From: CAINEC01 sp046073825
GTDB taxonomy: Bacteria > Bacteroidota > Bacteroidia > AKYH767-A > OLB10
Assembly (NCBI GenBank): GCA_046073825.1
Contig: JBJTMY010000106.1
Location: 1-34,607, forward strand
Direction of reading: 5' to 3'
DNA length: 34,607 nucleotides
The notes beneath the pieces are model-generated. The model was not told the origin of the DNA, ran no database searches, and saw nothing but the letters and a program-made list of their open reading frames with translations. A program made the position numbers and the translations under genes. Shown here piece by piece: positions 16,623 through 25,898 of the stretch (the stretch's first letter is position 1; every line of letters begins with the position of its first letter).

Positions 16623-17666
16623 ATGTTCGAAAAAATAAATCAATATATTGCAGAAGCGGAAGCGGCTGCTCCTGTAAACAAAGAGGAGTTAGAAGCTTAT
16701 CGACTTCAATACTTAGGTAAAAAAGGGGTATTAACAGACCTCTTTGCCATGATGAAGGAAGTGCCTGCTGAACAACGTAAGGAGTTTGGGCAGTTGGTCA
16801 ATAAACTCAAAACAGTGGCCGAAGAAAAAGTTAATACGATTCGTGAGCAATTAGAAAATAAGGAGGATACTACCAGCGCTGCGAATGATTTAACTTTACC
16901 TGGAATTCCTCAGCAAACGGGAGCAATGCATCCTATCAGTATTGTTCGTAATGAAATTGTGAGGATCTTTTCTCGTATAGGCTTTACCGTTAGTGATGGT
17001 CCAGAAATAGAAGATGACTGGCATAATTTCTCTGCATTAAATTTCCCGCCGGAGCATCCAGCACGCGACATGCAGGATACGTTCTTTATTAACTTAGAAC
17101 CGAATGAAGAGCATTATTATGGCTCACTTGCTTTGCGTACACATACTTCTTCTGTGCAGATTCGTGTACTCGATAATCAAGAACCACCAGTAAGAACAAT
17201 TTGTCCGGGTCGAGTGTATAGAAACGAAGCCATTAGTGCACGTGCTCATTGTTTCTTTCATCAAGTGGAAGGGTTTTATATTGACAAAGGGGTGTCGTTT
17301 GCTGATTTAAAACAGACCTTGTTGTATTTTGCACAAGAGATGTTTGGCAGTGAAACAAAAATCAGATTGCGCCCATCATATTTCCCATTTACGGAGCCCT
17401 CTGCCGAAATGGATATCAGCTGCTCTCTTTGTAAAGGAGAAGGTTGCAATGTATGTAAGCATACGGGATGGGTTGAAATTTTAGGGTGTGGAATGATTGA
17501 TCCTGCTGTTCTTGAAAATTGTAATATAGACTCAACAGTGTTTACTGGCTTTGCATTCGGAATGGGCATAGAACGTATTACCATGTTAAAATATGGAGTA
17601 AAAGACTTACGTCTGTTTTCTGAAAACGATCTTCGCTTTTTGAAGCAATTCAGAGGAGTGATTTAA
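16623..17666 (+). CDS. pheS: Phenylalanine--tRNA ligase alpha subunit
   Basis: A 347-aa class II synthetase subunit that charges tRNA-Phe together with PheT (not in this window). It has an N-terminal coiled-coil arm (about residues 1-85) and the catalytic core: AHCFFHQVEGFYIDKG, a zinc-like cysteine cluster (CSLCKGEGCNVCKHTGWVEI), and motif 3 FAFGMGIERITMLKYG. The cysteine cluster is absent from E. coli PheS but occurs in several other phyla. Length is typical. The gene follows the cyclophilin gene by 2 nt and ends at a strong terminator. Confidence 0.97.
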   Translation: MFEKINQYIAEAEAAAPVNKEELEAYRLQYLGKKGVLTDLFAMMKEVPAEQRKEFGQLVNKLKTVAEEKVNTIREQLENKEDTTSAANDLTLPGIPQQTGAMHPISIVRNEIVRIFSRIGFTVSDGPEIEDDWHNFSALNFPPEHPARDMQDTFFINLEPNEEHYYGSLALRTHTSSVQIRVLDNQEPPVRTICPGRVYRNEAISARAHCFFHQVEGFYIDKGVSFADLKQTLLYFAQEMFGSETKIRLRPSYFPFTEPSAEMDISCSLCKGEGCNVCKHTGWVEILGCGMIDPAVLENCNIDSTVFTGFAFGMGIERITMLKYGVKDLRLFSENDLRFLKQFRGVI

Positions 17667-17685
17667 CAATAACAATGATTAACAA

Positions 17686-17720
17686 AAAGAAAACCCCGGC
17701 TATTAGTCGGGGTTTTCTTT
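17686..17720. terminator. Bidirectional intrinsic terminator between pheS and purS
   Basis: The hairpin has arms AAAGAAAACCCCGGC and GTCGGGGTTTTCTTT (one G-T wobble) around a TATTA loop, with A-rich left and T-rich right flanks, between convergent genes. Confidence 0.88.
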
Positions 17721-17736
17721 ATTTAAGAGGAAATTT

Positions 17737-17988
17737 TTAAGCTTCTTCTAAACTGAATTCGTAGGTTTCCATAATCGGATTTGCCAATAATTGCTTACAT
17801 GCTGTTTCTACTTTTTCAGAAGCTATTTCTTTCGATGCTGCTTCTACTTCTAATGAAATTCTTTTACCAATACGCACATTGTCGATTTCATTCAGATTTA
17901 AGTTTTTCATTCCGGAAGTAACTGCTCTCCCTTGAGGGTCTAACAACGCCTTTTGAGGCATTACATTAATGTGTGCGATGAATTTCAT
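17737..17988 (-). CDS. purS: Phosphoribosylformylglycinamidine synthase subunit PurS
   Basis: An 83-aa small subunit of the PurSQL complex of purine synthesis. Features are the N-terminal strand KFIAHINVMPQKALLDPQGR with the conserved LDPQG turn, then the helix/strand pattern VRIGKRISLEVEA and the C-terminal LLANPIMETYEFSLEE. Length is typical. The ATG overlaps the pssA stop by 4 nt, so it is translationally coupled to a phospholipid gene; purQ and purL are not in the window, meaning the complex genes are dispersed here. Confidence 0.92.
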   Translation of the reverse strand: MKFIAHINVMPQKALLDPQGRAVTSGMKNLNLNEIDNVRIGKRISLEVEAASKEIASEKVETACKQLLANPIMETYEFSLEEA

Positions 17989-18710
17989 GATTCAAGTTTT
18001 TTATCAGGTGGAAATATTGTGGACAAAATTACATAATAGCAAAGAATTAATGGAAGGGCGGCATGTTTTAAAATTATTAACATCAACAAACTTCCCAATA
18101 ATAATAAATAGACTTCTTTGGCGGCCTTCCACGACCATGATTTAACTTTCAATGAAATCATCGGGAAGTCGGCCAGCATCACGTAAGAAGTTATCAAAGC
18201 GTAAGCAATTAAAAGCGCAGGATTATGCACGTATTTTCCGAATTCTGGATTGTCGTAAGCAATAAAGGGTAGCCCAGCAGTTACCAAAGCATTCAAGGGC
18301 GTTGGAACACCAATAAAATAATTTTCTTGTCGCGTGTCTAAATTGAATTTGGCCAGTCGTAAGCAAGAGGCTAACGTAACAATAAACATGAAATAAGGCA
18401 TATAAGCAGGTGCGCTACTCTCCACACTTAGTTCGCTTAAGCTCAACATAGAGCCAGAAAACAAATGAAAAAGAGTAAGTCCTGGAACAACACCAAAGGT
18501 CACCATATCCGCTAATGAATCGAGCTGTTTCCCTAATTCAGAGCTCGATTTTACAAGGCGCGCTACAAATCCATCAAAGAAATCAAGGATGCCAGCAACT
18601 ACAACCATGATTGCCGATAATTCCGTTTCACCATTCACAATGGCTACAATCGCAATGCAACCACAAAGTAAATTACCTAGGGTCATTGCATTGGGTAAAT
18701 GTTTAATCAT
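17985..18710 (-). CDS. pssA: CDP-diacylglycerol--serine O-phosphatidyltransferase
   Basis: A 241-aa integral membrane enzyme making phosphatidylserine, precursor of phosphatidylethanolamine. The CDP-alcohol phosphotransferase motif is complete: D46-G47, A50-R51, G60, D64 and D68 within DFFDGFVARLVK and GKQLDSLAD. Several hydrophobic segments flank it. Start ATG at 18710 is supported by an exact TAnnTTTG element ending 4 nt upstream, suggesting an mRNA with almost no leader. purS is coupled downstream by a 4-nt overlap. Confidence 0.95.
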   Translation of the reverse strand: MIKHLPNAMTLGNLLCGCIAIVAIVNGETELSAIMVVVAGILDFFDGFVARLVKSSSELGKQLDSLADMVTFGVVPGLTLFHLFSGSMLSLSELSVESSAPAYMPYFMFIVTLASCLRLAKFNLDTRQENYFIGVPTPLNALVTAGLPFIAYDNPEFGKYVHNPALLIAYALITSYVMLADFPMISLKVKSWSWKAAKEVYLLLLGSLLMLIILKHAALPLILCYYVILSTIFPPDKKLES

Positions 18711-18714
18711 GATA

Positions 18715-18722
18715 CAAAGGTA
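18715..18722 (-). promoter_or_regulatory. Putative -7 promoter element for pssA-purS, implying a leaderless start
   Basis: Minus-strand TACCTTTG matches TAnnTTTG and ends 4 nt before the pssA ATG, the same geometry as at holB and the 33653 gene. Confidence 0.5.
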
Positions 18723-18786
18723 AATTTATCTAACGATATATTGTTTACAACCTTTTTTATTTAACTTTAAACTTATTCTTGTATTC

Positions 18787-18798
18787 TACAAATTTGTA
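18787..18798. repeat. 12-bp perfect palindrome in the pssA/porV2 divergent region
   Basis: TACAAATTTGTA is fully self-complementary and lies midway between the two divergent starts, 70 nt upstream of the porV2-like ATG. It could be an operator-like site or a chance AT-rich palindrome. Confidence 0.35.
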
Positions 18799-18867
18799 TA
18801 GAGATAAGTGTAGGGAAACGAAATTTATTGTTTGGTTTTCCGTTTAGTTTTCTTTAAATTTAAACCA

Positions 18868-19965
18868 ATGACTTCAGTAAAAAAATTAGTGTTTGTTGTC
18901 TTCGCATTTCTGTTGCCGAATATCGCCGCTGCACAGGTAAAATACAGTAATGAGTTTTTATCCATTGGGGTAGGTGCCCGCGGATTAGCAATGGGTGGTG
19001 CGCAGACAGCATTGGTGAATGATGCAAGCGCAGGATTTTGGAATCCAGCAGGACTTGTAAAGGTGAAAAGTAATTTGCAGTTATTTGTGATGCACAACGA
19101 GTACTTTGGCGGAATAGGAAAATTTGATTACGCTTCGTTCGCTGCTCCAATAGATGCTACTCGAACGTTGGGGGCTTCATTTATTCGTTTTGCAATTGAT
19201 GATATTATTGACTCTACCGATTTAATTGATAAGGATGGTAATATTGATTATGATCGTTTGAAAACATTTTCATCTGCTGATTACGCATTTCTATTTTCGT
19301 ATGCTCAAACATTAAAAGTCAAGGGGCTCTCCGCTGGTGGTAACGTTAAAGTAATTCATCGAAAAGTGGGTGATTTTGCGAATGCCTGGGGATTTGGATT
19401 AGATGCAGGATTGCAATATGAACATAATCGCTGGAACTTTGGTTTGATGGGAAAGGATATAACTTCCACTTTTAATGCTTGGACCTACAACACAGAATCT
19501 TTACAGCAGGTATTTGCTCAGACCGGTAATGAAATTCCGCAGAATGGTTTAGAGGTGACACTGCCGAAATTGATTGGTGGACTTGCATATAAATTTACTG
19601 TATCTAAAAAGATAACGGCTACGCCTATGGTCGATTTAGATTTTACTTTTGATGGAAAACGAAATGTGCCAATTAAATCAGATGTGGTAAGTATTGACCC
19701 GAAAGCAGGATTAGAAGTGGCGTATGATGATTTTATTTTTCTTCGTGGAGGAGTGGCAAATATTCAAACAGTACAAAATATCGATGCATCAACCTCTACA
19801 ATTGCACAGCCAAGTATTGGAGCAGGTATTAAAATTAAGAATGTAACTATTGATTATGCATTAACAAATTTCACTGGTGCAGCTGGTTCTTTGTATTCAA
19901 ATATTTTTTCACTTAAACTGAATTTTGTTCGTAAATCGACACCGTCAACTACTAATACAAAATAA
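18868..19965 (+). CDS. porV2: PorV/PorQ family outer-membrane barrel protein, PorV2-like (T9SS)
   Basis: A 365-aa protein from the ATG at 18868, where the signal peptide begins (MTSVKKLVFVVFAFLLPNIA, cleavage near AAAQ); a TTG-initiated form 12 codons longer would disrupt it. The mature start SIGVGARGLAMGGAQTALVN followed by SAGFWNPAGL is the FadL-like PorV/PorQ signature. Alternating beta strands continue to a C-terminal strand NIFSLKLNF. In Porphyromonas and Flavobacterium, PorV shuttles T9SS cargo from the translocon to the PorU sortase. The immediate C25 peptidase neighbour and the sequence style point to the PorV2 paralog. No perfect TAnnTTTG element is visible upstream. Confidence 0.8.
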   Translation: MTSVKKLVFVVFAFLLPNIAAAQVKYSNEFLSIGVGARGLAMGGAQTALVNDASAGFWNPAGLVKVKSNLQLFVMHNEYFGGIGKFDYASFAAPIDATRTLGASFIRFAIDDIIDSTDLIDKDGNIDYDRLKTFSSADYAFLFSYAQTLKVKGLSAGGNVKVIHRKVGDFANAWGFGLDAGLQYEHNRWNFGLMGKDITSTFNAWTYNTESLQQVFAQTGNEIPQNGLEVTLPKLIGGLAYKFTVSKKITATPMVDLDFTFDGKRNVPIKSDVVSIDPKAGLEVAYDDFIFLRGGVANIQTVQNIDASTSTIAQPSIGAGIKIKNVTIDYALTNFTGAAGSLYSNIFSLKLNFVRKSTPSTTNTK

Positions 19966-19967
19966 CC

Positions 19968-22900
19968 ATGAAGAGAATTTTACTCTTTCTATGTTTTCTT
20001 GTTGCAGCTTTTCAAGTACGGGCTCAATCGTACGGGAACGAGTGGATATCATTTGTAAATGGTCAGCCTTATTCTAGTCAGCAGTATTTTAGAATTGGAG
20101 TTTGGAAGAATGGCGTTTATCGCTTAGCCTATAACGATTTGCAAAATGCAAGTGTTCCGGTGAATGCATGGTTTAGTCCCGATCGCTATCAGTTGTTTCA
20201 TCGAGGGAAAGAACAGTTTATTCGCGTGTTGGATAATGACCAGAATGGGATTTTTAATAATGGTGATTATATTGAGTTTGTAGGAAATAAAAACGATGGT
20301 GTTTTTGATGGTCAGATGTACGATACACTGCCGTCTCAACCTAATCCATATCAGAGTTTGTTTAATGACACAGCAGCGTACTTCTTGACGTATAATTTTA
20401 ATTCTACCAATAACCGTAGAATGAAAATTGAAAATGATCAGAATTTCACGGCGTATCCAACCGCTTCCTTGTTAAAAGTAGAGGAGGTAAAAACAGCAGC
20501 GCAAGAATATAATATTGGCGATAGAGATGCCAATTCAATTGCAGATAATTCCTACACGCAGGGAGAAGGATTTTATTTTTATAAGGTAGGGTTTAATCAG
20601 AACGTTAATGTAGATTTTACTATCAATAAATCAAATAGTAGTGTGAATGCACCTGAGTTGGAAATGGTGCAAATGGGAGCTAACGCTCTGGCACATCCGT
20701 ACAATATCATTGTAAATGGAAATACCATAAATAGCAATACCATTTGGGGTTACGCTCTCAATAAAGATATAATCCCAATTTCTCTTTTTCCTGTTAATGG
20801 TAATGTGAATGTTAAGTTGCAACCACTAGCAGATGTATCTAATCCATATAATGTGAATTACATGAATCTGGGTTATGTTAAAATTAAATATGATCGTACG
20901 ACTGATTTCTCCGGTGAAACGTTCCCTGCTAATTTTTACTTAGAACAAAACAATAGTAAATACCTTGTTAATTTTACAAGTGTTACAACGCCAAATCCCC
21001 TGTTGTATGTAATCGACAATGATACTGTTCATGCCATTGTGATTAATAATAACAATGGGAACTTTAATGCTTTGATCCCTGCGTACAATGGAAAAAGTGC
21101 GATTTGCCTTTTGGATAACAATCAGGTTTTTTATTCGAATGGAAATGTGACCATCGAATCAGTTAACCGTGATTTGAATCCGAATGCTTATGCACGATTC
21201 AATAACTATAAGTTGAATGGAGCAACAGCAGATTTTTTAATTGTATCGAATCGTAATTTATGGACCGGAGCACAAGCTTATGCCAACTATCGCGCTACCA
21301 AAGGACATACACCCTTGTTAGTTGATGTGAATGAACTTTACGATCAGTTTGCATGGGGAATTCGTCAGCACCCACAGGCTATCAGAAGTTTTTCAGATTT
21401 TATGATTGATAACGCTGTTGGATATCCGAAGTATTTATTGTTGCTCGGAAAGGGGATAATGATTACTGATGCCCGAAGTGGTTTAGGCCATACATTAAAT
21501 TACGTGCCTACATGGGGCGAGCCTGCATCTGATCAGCTTTTTACGGCTAAGTTGAATACAAATAGTTTTGTGCCTGAGCTTGCTACCGGTAGAATTGCAG
21601 CTACAAACAATGATGATATTACTGCTTATTTAAATAAATTGATTGAATTTGAAAGTAATCAATCGCAAGCGCCAGCACTTTGGATGAAGAACGTCTTACA
21701 CTTTGGTGGAGGTAACGACTTAAATGAACAGAACGTGTTGGCGGCAAAGTTAAATGCCTATGCTCAAATTATTCAAGATACTTTGTTTGGAGGAAAAGTA
21801 TATACCTTCCTGAAAAATTCAAGTGCTCCAATTCAAATAAATCAAAGTCAGTATTTACAATCGCTCATTGATTCCGGTTCTACTATGATGACCTTTTATG
21901 GACATGCTGCCGGTACCTCTTTCGATATTAGTACCGACGCTCCAGAGAATTATAATAACAAAGGAAAATATCCATTGGTATTGGCGCAGAGTTGTTATGT
22001 CGGAGATATTTTTACTACTTCAAAATTATTAAACGAACGATTTGTATTAACTCCCGATAAAGCTGCCATCGGCTTTGTGGCAGTTCCTGATAAAGGAATT
22101 ATTGAAGAGCTGGATGCGTATTCTACCGAATTGCATCAACAATTATTTCGATTGAATTATGGCAAAAGTGTGAGTACGTGTATGAGTAAAACAATCAATA
22201 CACTCGTCAACGCTAATCCAGGTTATAAAAATGTTTGCATGAGTATGACCATGCATGGCGATCCTGCAATTAATTTAAATGCATTTGAATTGCCTGATTA
22301 TTCTATTGATAATGCAAGTATTTTATTCGAGCCTGGTGTGGTTACCACGGAGCTCGATTCATTTGTTGTTAAGGTTGCTATAAAGAATCTTGGAAAAAAC
22401 ACTTCCGAAACAATGCGCGTGCAAATAAGTCGTCGTATGCCCGACGGCGTTAGTAAAAGGGATACGATTGTACTAGCTCCATATATTACCTATTGCGATA
22501 CTATTCAAGTAAAATTACCTGTCGATTTTAGAGATGGTGCAGGACTTAACACATTTGATGTAACGGTGGATGCATTCAATGAAGTGCAGGAAATAAATGA
22601 GTCCTCAAATAATTTCGCGACTGCTACATTACAAATAACAAGTACAGATATTAATCCTGTATTCCCCTCTGAATTTGCCATTGTTCCAAAGGACTCTGTA
22701 ACGCTAAAAGCAACAACAGCCAATCTTTTTGCAAACCCAAAGAATTATATTTTCGAATTAGACACATCGGCTGTCTTTTCTAGTTCAGTAAAACTAGTTC
22801 ATGTTGTATCAAATGTTTTTGGTGTAGTAAGTTGGTCAGTGCCATTAACACTGGTAAATAATCAGGTTTATTATTGGAGAGTTGCCAATGATTCAATTTT

Positions 22901-24995
22901 AAATCCGGATACTGCCATCTCTAATCGTTTCCAATGGAAGTACAGTTCTTTCATGTACAAGCAAGGAATTACTGGTTGGTCGCAGGCCGATTATCCGCAG
23001 TTTCAAAAAGATGAATTAACGAATGTTATTCGTCAGAATGCGATTCGTTATTTTGAATTCATCAATTCACAATATGCGCTTACACTAACGCATTCGGGTA
23101 CCCGTCCTTCCTACGAAATAAATGGAATCAATATCGATTATGGCGGTTGTAATTATGCGCCACAAATTGCTGTTGCAGTGTTAGACTCCATCGATTTTGA
23201 ACATCCATGGCAAACAGATTCTTGTATTCGTTATTTTGGAAATTATAATTATTATAATTGCGCAACTCATATTGGCTGTAATCGATTAAGACCGGATAAA
23301 TTCTTTTTATTTAATACCGCCATACCAGCACAAACAGATAGTCTGGTGGATATGATTTTAAATGATGTTCCTAATGGAGATTATATTTTAAGTTGGACGG
23401 TTTTTGATGTGCCGTTCGATACCTTATCCGTGCTTAAAAATGGATTTGCTGCATTAGGTTCTTTGCAGTACTCAAGCTTAACATCACAGGATAAGTACAT
23501 TTTCTTTATGAAGAAAGGAGATCCTTCCACGGAGTTATTTCAAAAAGGAACCTATCCTACATCCGATTTGCGGATAGGCTATACGTTACAGCGTGATTGG
23601 GATAAAGGGTATTATACTTCTACGAAAATTGGACCTGCCAGTTCGTGGTCTTCTGTTCATTGGGATTTTACATCCATGGAAGCTGGATTGTCTCCTGATT
23701 CAGTTGCGCTAAGTGTAATAGGTATAAATGCAGTAGGACAAGAATTCCAATTAATGAATGGTATTTTTCAAACTACGAAGGATTTTTCAATTGCTAACAT
23801 CGATGCAGCAACCTATCCTTATTTAAAATTAAAATTGTATGCGCAGGATGGAGTAAATCGTACACCACCGCAACTTACCAAATGGCAAGTGTATTACGAT
23901 CCTGTTCCAGAAGGTACAATCAATCCATCGTATTATACATTTAATGCAGATACTGTTCAAGAAGGACAAACAGTGAATTTGAAGTTAGCATTTGAAAATA
24001 TTAGTACAGTGGAGATGGATTCCTTATTGGTTGATTATTATTTATTCAATCAGCAAAATGTGCGTTATGATTTAGCCACTGTTCGCTTGCCTCGTAATTT
24101 GCCTGCTGGTGATACCATCATGACAGGCATCAGTTTAAACACGCGTGGATTCGTTGGTAATAATACCTTGTGGGTAGAAGTTAATCCGCGCAATGATCAG
24201 CCCGAACAATATCACTTCAATAATTTAGCAAGCATTCGTTTTAATGTTTCAAGAGATATTACTAATCCTTTGCTAGATGTCACATTTGATGGTGCTCATA
24301 TTTTAAACGGTGATATTATTTCCGCCAAGCCAACTGTAAATATTCAGTTATTGGATGAAAATAAATTTATTGCTTTAAATGACACTGCTAATTTTCGTGT
24401 TTCAATAACTGATCCTGATGGATTGGTTCGTTTTGTTCCGTTTGAAATGGCGTCGAGTAGCAATAGTGAGCAACAGCTGTTACAATGGATTCCTGCTAAC
24501 CTTCCGAAGAATAGTTTTAATATAATTTATCAGCCAACGCTGTTAAAGGATGGAATATATACATTAAGCGTTCAGGCAACAGATGAATCAGGTAATCAAA
24601 GCGGACTTAATGATTATAAAATTCAATTTGAAGTAATTAATAAGAGCACCATTACCGAAGTGATTAATTATCCAAATCCTTTTAGCACTTCTACACGATT
24701 TGTATTTACGTTGACAGGAAGTGAAATTCCGGACGATTTCAGAATCCGAATTATGACGGTGAGCGGTAAAATTGTAAGAGAAATAAGCAGAGCAGAAATA
24801 GGGGATATCCATATCGGTAGAAACATTACCGATTTTGCATGGGATGGGAAAGATCAGTTTGGAGATCAGTTAGCCAATGGAGTTTACCTTTATAAAGTAA
24901 TCACAGGCATGAATGGTAATGAAATTGAAAAACGAGAAACTATTGCCGATCAATACTTCAAAAAAGGGTGGGGTAAAATGTACTTAATGCGATAA
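19968..24995 (+). CDS. porU2: C25-family cysteine peptidase, PorU2-like T9SS sortase candidate
   Basis: A 1675-aa secreted protein with signal peptide MKRILLFLCFLVAAFQVRAQ. After an N-terminal beta region with a calcium-loop-like DNDQNGIFNNGDYIEF, the gingipain-type C25 domain spans about residues 420-790. The catalytic pair is intact: His646 (TFYGHAAGTS) and Cys676 (LAQSCYVGD), 30 residues apart as in gingipains. Two CARDB-like domains follow (about 795-890 and 1332-1425), then a C-terminal FlgD-like domain (about 1560-1660; INYPNPFSTSTRF, WDGKDQFGDQLANGVYLYKV). Its start is 2 nt after porV2. It is longer than classical PorU (about 1100-1300 aa), fitting PorU2; a secreted C25 protease is the alternative. 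Confidence 0.8.
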   Translation: MKRILLFLCFLVAAFQVRAQSYGNEWISFVNGQPYSSQQYFRIGVWKNGVYRLAYNDLQNASVPVNAWFSPDRYQLFHRGKEQFIRVLDNDQNGIFNNGDYIEFVGNKNDGVFDGQMYDTLPSQPNPYQSLFNDTAAYFLTYNFNSTNNRRMKIENDQNFTAYPTASLLKVEEVKTAAQEYNIGDRDANSIADNSYTQGEGFYFYKVGFNQNVNVDFTINKSNSSVNAPELEMVQMGANALAHPYNIIVNGNTINSNTIWGYALNKDIIPISLFPVNGNVNVKLQPLADVSNPYNVNYMNLGYVKIKYDRTTDFSGETFPANFYLEQNNSKYLVNFTSVTTPNPLLYVIDNDTVHAIVINNNNGNFNALIPAYNGKSAICLLDNNQVFYSNGNVTIESVNRDLNPNAYARFNNYKLNGATADFLIVSNRNLWTGAQAYANYRATKGHTPLLVDVNELYDQFAWGIRQHPQAIRSFSDFMIDNAVGYPKYLLLLGKGIMITDARSGLGHTLNYVPTWGEPASDQLFTAKLNTNSFVPELATGRIAATNNDDITAYLNKLIEFESNQSQAPALWMKNVLHFGGGNDLNEQNVLAAKLNAYAQIIQDTLFGGKVYTFLKNSSAPIQINQSQYLQSLIDSGSTMMTFYGHAAGTSFDISTDAPENYNNKGKYPLVLAQSCYVGDIFTTSKLLNERFVLTPDKAAIGFVAVPDKGIIEELDAYSTELHQQLFRLNYGKSVSTCMSKTINTLVNANPGYKNVCMSMTMHGDPAINLNAFELPDYSIDNASILFEPGVVTTELDSFVVKVAIKNLGKNTSETMRVQISRRMPDGVSKRDTIVLAPYITYCDTIQVKLPVDFRDGAGLNTFDVTVDAFNEVQEINESSNNFATATLQITSTDINPVFPSEFAIVPKDSVTLKATTANLFANPKNYIFELDTSAVFSSSVKLVHVVSNVFGVVSWSVPLTLVNNQVYYWRVANDSILNPDTAISNRFQWKYSSFMYKQGITGWSQADYPQFQKDELTNVIRQNAIRYFEFINSQYALTLTHSGTRPSYEINGINIDYGGCNYAPQIAVAVLDSIDFEHPWQTDSCIRYFGNYNYYNCATHIGCNRLRPDKFFLFNTAIPAQTDSLVDMILNDVPNGDYILSWTVFDVPFDTLSVLKNGFAALGSLQYSSLTSQDKYIFFMKKGDPSTELFQKGTYPTSDLRIGYTLQRDWDKGYYTSTKIGPASSWSSVHWDFTSMEAGLSPDSVALSVIGINAVGQEFQLMNGIFQTTKDFSIANIDAATYPYLKLKLYAQDGVNRTPPQLTKWQVYYDPVPEGTINPSYYTFNADTVQEGQTVNLKLAFENISTVEMDSLLVDYYLFNQQNVRYDLATVRLPRNLPAGDTIMTGISLNTRGFVGNNTLWVEVNPRNDQPEQYHFNNLASIRFNVSRDITNPLLDVTFDGAHILNGDIISAKPTVNIQLLDENKFIALNDTANFRVSITDPDGLVRFVPFEMASSSNSEQQLLQWIPANLPKNSFNIIYQPTLLKDGIYTLSVQATDESGNQSGLNDYKIQFEVINKSTITEVINYPNPFSTSTRFVFTLTGSEIPDDFRIRIMTVSGKIVREISRAEIGDIHIGRNITDFAWDGKDQFGDQLANGVYLYKVITGMNGNEIEKRETIADQYFKKGWGKMYLMR

Positions 24996-25004
24996 TTTAA
25001 AACT

Positions 25005-25868
25005 ATGAAATATATTCTTGCGATTGCAGTTGTTGTGCTATTTTTCACAGCATGTAAAGATGATGATACATCAACACCACAAGCATCATCACCAAAATTG
25101 ATTATCAAAATTGAAGTCGATTCAACATTAGACCGATTGGGTAACAACGGACTTCCCGTACTTATGCCTGCTGGTCATGCAGGGCAAAATCCTGTATTCT
25201 CAAAAATTGCAGCGCACTATTTAGAGTTTAGTCAGAATGCTAATACGATGATCGGAGCAGGTGATGTATTGTACCACGCCGAAGAAACAACGCAAGGTGG
25301 AACAACGGCCATCGATTTTTCAAAGTCGAAATTAATTACCCCAGGACAAACATTTTTGACACTTCCATTATCTGATTTGTCTGCTGGCACTTATCAGTAC
25401 GCACGTATGTCGCTTTCATATCAAAATTATGACGTGAAATTTTATTTTGCAGGCATGCCTTTTACAGGACGTGTAGCAAGTTTTGTTGGATATAATACAT
25501 ATATCGGTAGTTATAAAATTAAAGACTCTACAGTAAATGTAAATGCGAATAAATTACAAGGATATTGGGGCGTTGAAACAATGTATAATGTTACAACAGG
25601 TCAGAGTCCTGCCGGCGCTACCACCGTTCCTAATCCCATTTTTAATACATCACCAATTCCTGCAGGTTCATGCTTAGTTACAGGTCAGTTTAATACTCCG
25701 TTAGTAATTACGGGAAATGAAACAAATGATGTAACAGTCACCATGAAGTTATCCATTAATAAAAGTTTTGAATGGATAGACATCAATGGCAATGGAAAGT
25801 GGGATGTTGATGTAGCAGGAGAAACAGTGGTGGATATGGGCTTGAGAGGGTTGTTTCCTGTTCATTAA
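25005..25868 (+). CDS. Lipoprotein of unknown function in the porV2-porU2 operon
   Basis: A 287-aa protein with a lipobox (FFTAC, Cys17) followed by acidic residues and a Thr/Ser-rich linker, so it is a lipoprotein, possibly surface exposed. The mature part is beta-rich; visible blocks include GAGDVLYHAEETTQGGTTAI, NKLQGYWGVETMYN and TVPNPIFNTSPIPAGSCLVT. Near the C-terminus WIDINGNGKWDVD forms a DxNGNGxxD calcium-loop-like motif. I cannot assign a family; it has the general look of Bacteroidota surface lipoproteins of the MbnP type but the match is not convincing. It begins 9 nt after porU2, so it is likely cotranscribed. Confidence 0.8.
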   Translation: MKYILAIAVVVLFFTACKDDDTSTPQASSPKLIIKIEVDSTLDRLGNNGLPVLMPAGHAGQNPVFSKIAAHYLEFSQNANTMIGAGDVLYHAEETTQGGTTAIDFSKSKLITPGQTFLTLPLSDLSAGTYQYARMSLSYQNYDVKFYFAGMPFTGRVASFVGYNTYIGSYKIKDSTVNVNANKLQGYWGVETMYNVTTGQSPAGATTVPNPIFNTSPIPAGSCLVTGQFNTPLVITGNETNDVTVTMKLSINKSFEWIDINGNGKWDVDVAGETVVDMGLRGLFPVH

Positions 25869-25898
25869 ACCTTGATTGACAAATCAGGTAATTCAGCT

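Noticed and set aside
18832..18867. Upstream TTG start for the PorV2-like gene
   Set aside because: It would place charged and aromatic residues before the signal peptide; the ATG at 18868 fits better.
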